Below, piece by piece: positions 63,759-64,000 of a stretch of DNA of 64,000 nt. The position numbers and the translations under genes are program-made. This DNA is from Trichormus sp. M33_DOE_039 (GTDB lineage: Bacteria > Cyanobacteriota > Cyanobacteriia > Cyanobacteriales > Nostocaceae): contig DVDT01000100.1 in assembly GCA_015296085.1 (NCBI GenBank), positions 1-64,000 on the forward strand, written 5' to 3'. The notes under the pieces were generated by a model. The model was not told where the DNA came from. It saw only the letters and a program-made list of their open reading frames with translations, and made no database searches. Within the stretch, counting starts at the first letter, position 1; each line of letters opens with the position of its first letter.

Positions 63759-64000
63759 TCAAATACTGTAGCGTTTGCGGTAGTAAGTTAATATTTGCTG
63801 TACACGTTGCTGACTCTCAAGATTAGAGTTTGCTGTCCAAGAAATGCACAGGCCTGCAATTTGACTTTGATGGTAATCAAACTGATGAGAGGATTGAGGG
63901 ATTAAATCCACTTTTACCCCCATAACCTGGCAAATATGAGCCGCTATCTCTCGATATACAGCCAATGGTAAACCAGCAAACTCAATTTTCTCTTTAGTCT
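63759..64000 (-). CDS. Small conserved-type cyanobacterial protein, cut by the window edge
   Basis: The leftward frame stops at 63759 and is open to the edge: ...TKEKIEFAGLPLAVYREIAA, then IPQSSHQFDYHQSQIAGLCI and QQRVQQILTYYRKRYSI. About 80 residues are seen and only the first few are missing. Helix-strand composition with an FDY...SQIAGL block. I know similar small proteins in cyanobacteria but no function. An internal TTG could be mistaken for the start; the frame clearly continues upstream of it. Confidence 0.7.
   Translation of the reverse strand, partial: TKEKIEFAGLPLAVYREIAAHICQVMGVKVDLIPQSSHQFDYHQSQIAGLCISWTANSNLESQQRVQQILTYYRKRYSI

Overview
The window is chromosomal DNA of a filamentous, probably heterocyst-forming cyanobacterium of the Nostoc/Anabaena type. 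The evidence is a full set of oxygenic-photosynthesis and NDH-1 genes (psbE-psbF-psbL-psbJ, psaI, rubA, ycf48, ndhC-ndhK-ndhJ, ndhF-ndhD), the regulators RpaB and RbcR, an NblB-type protein, frequent GCGATCGC (HIP1-like) octamers, and many short tandem repeats of the GGGGACT / CCCAAAT kind in the intergenic spaces. I see no rRNA genes, convincing tRNA genes, CRISPR arrays or prophage. Species-level assignment is not possible by eye.

Layout. 0-14 kb (mostly minus strand): a translation/transcription operon rimP-nusA-ylxR-infB with a terminator-like attenuator directly in front of rimP, then conserved membrane and exported proteins, a ClpP-fold protease, two decayed Uma2 genes and radA. 14-24 kb: rpaB (TTG start), a cytochrome b6 haem-assembly protein, a secreted small protein with a possible TNT/ART-like fold plus a tightly spaced small partner gene, DUF456, a PEP-CTERM protein, a calpain-like cysteine protease, an nblB-like HEAT gene, a CBS protein, mutT and DUF760. 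24-39 kb: GDP-fucose synthesis (gmd-fcl), a formyl-THF cyclo-ligase, a catalase-family protein, a sugar ABC permease, a 1344-residue HSP70-like protein, a CRP-family regulator, a PD-(D/E)XK Fe-S nuclease and a phosphohexomutase.

39.6-46.2 kb is the accessory zone: a two-gene overlapping operon of unknown function (a Gly/Ala-rich membrane-hairpin protein plus a small helical partner), a HicB relic without a start codon, two DUF433 antitoxin-type genes with no toxin, two Uma2 nucleases, and a fresh IS630-type element. The element has a clean TA duplication and splits a small membrane-anchored gene made of 11-residue repeats. 46.2-64 kb returns to core energy metabolism: ndhF1-ndhD1 with a thioredoxin-like gene, an NnrU/Z-ISO-type protein and rbcR close by; a 4-Cys Ser/Thr kinase with an adjacent PstS-like binding protein; ndhC-ndhK-ndhJ; rubA-ycf48-psbEFLJ; convergent psaI; and a large hypothetical protein.

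Most of the window is ordinary core genome. The best leads for something undescribed are the secreted TNT/ART-like protein with its partner (15764-16554), the 39649-41027 gene pair, the kinase/binding-protein pair (53362-55733), and the attenuator in front of rimP-nusA. Several start codons were moved from the longest open frame on the basis of ribosome-binding sites or family length; each entry says so.
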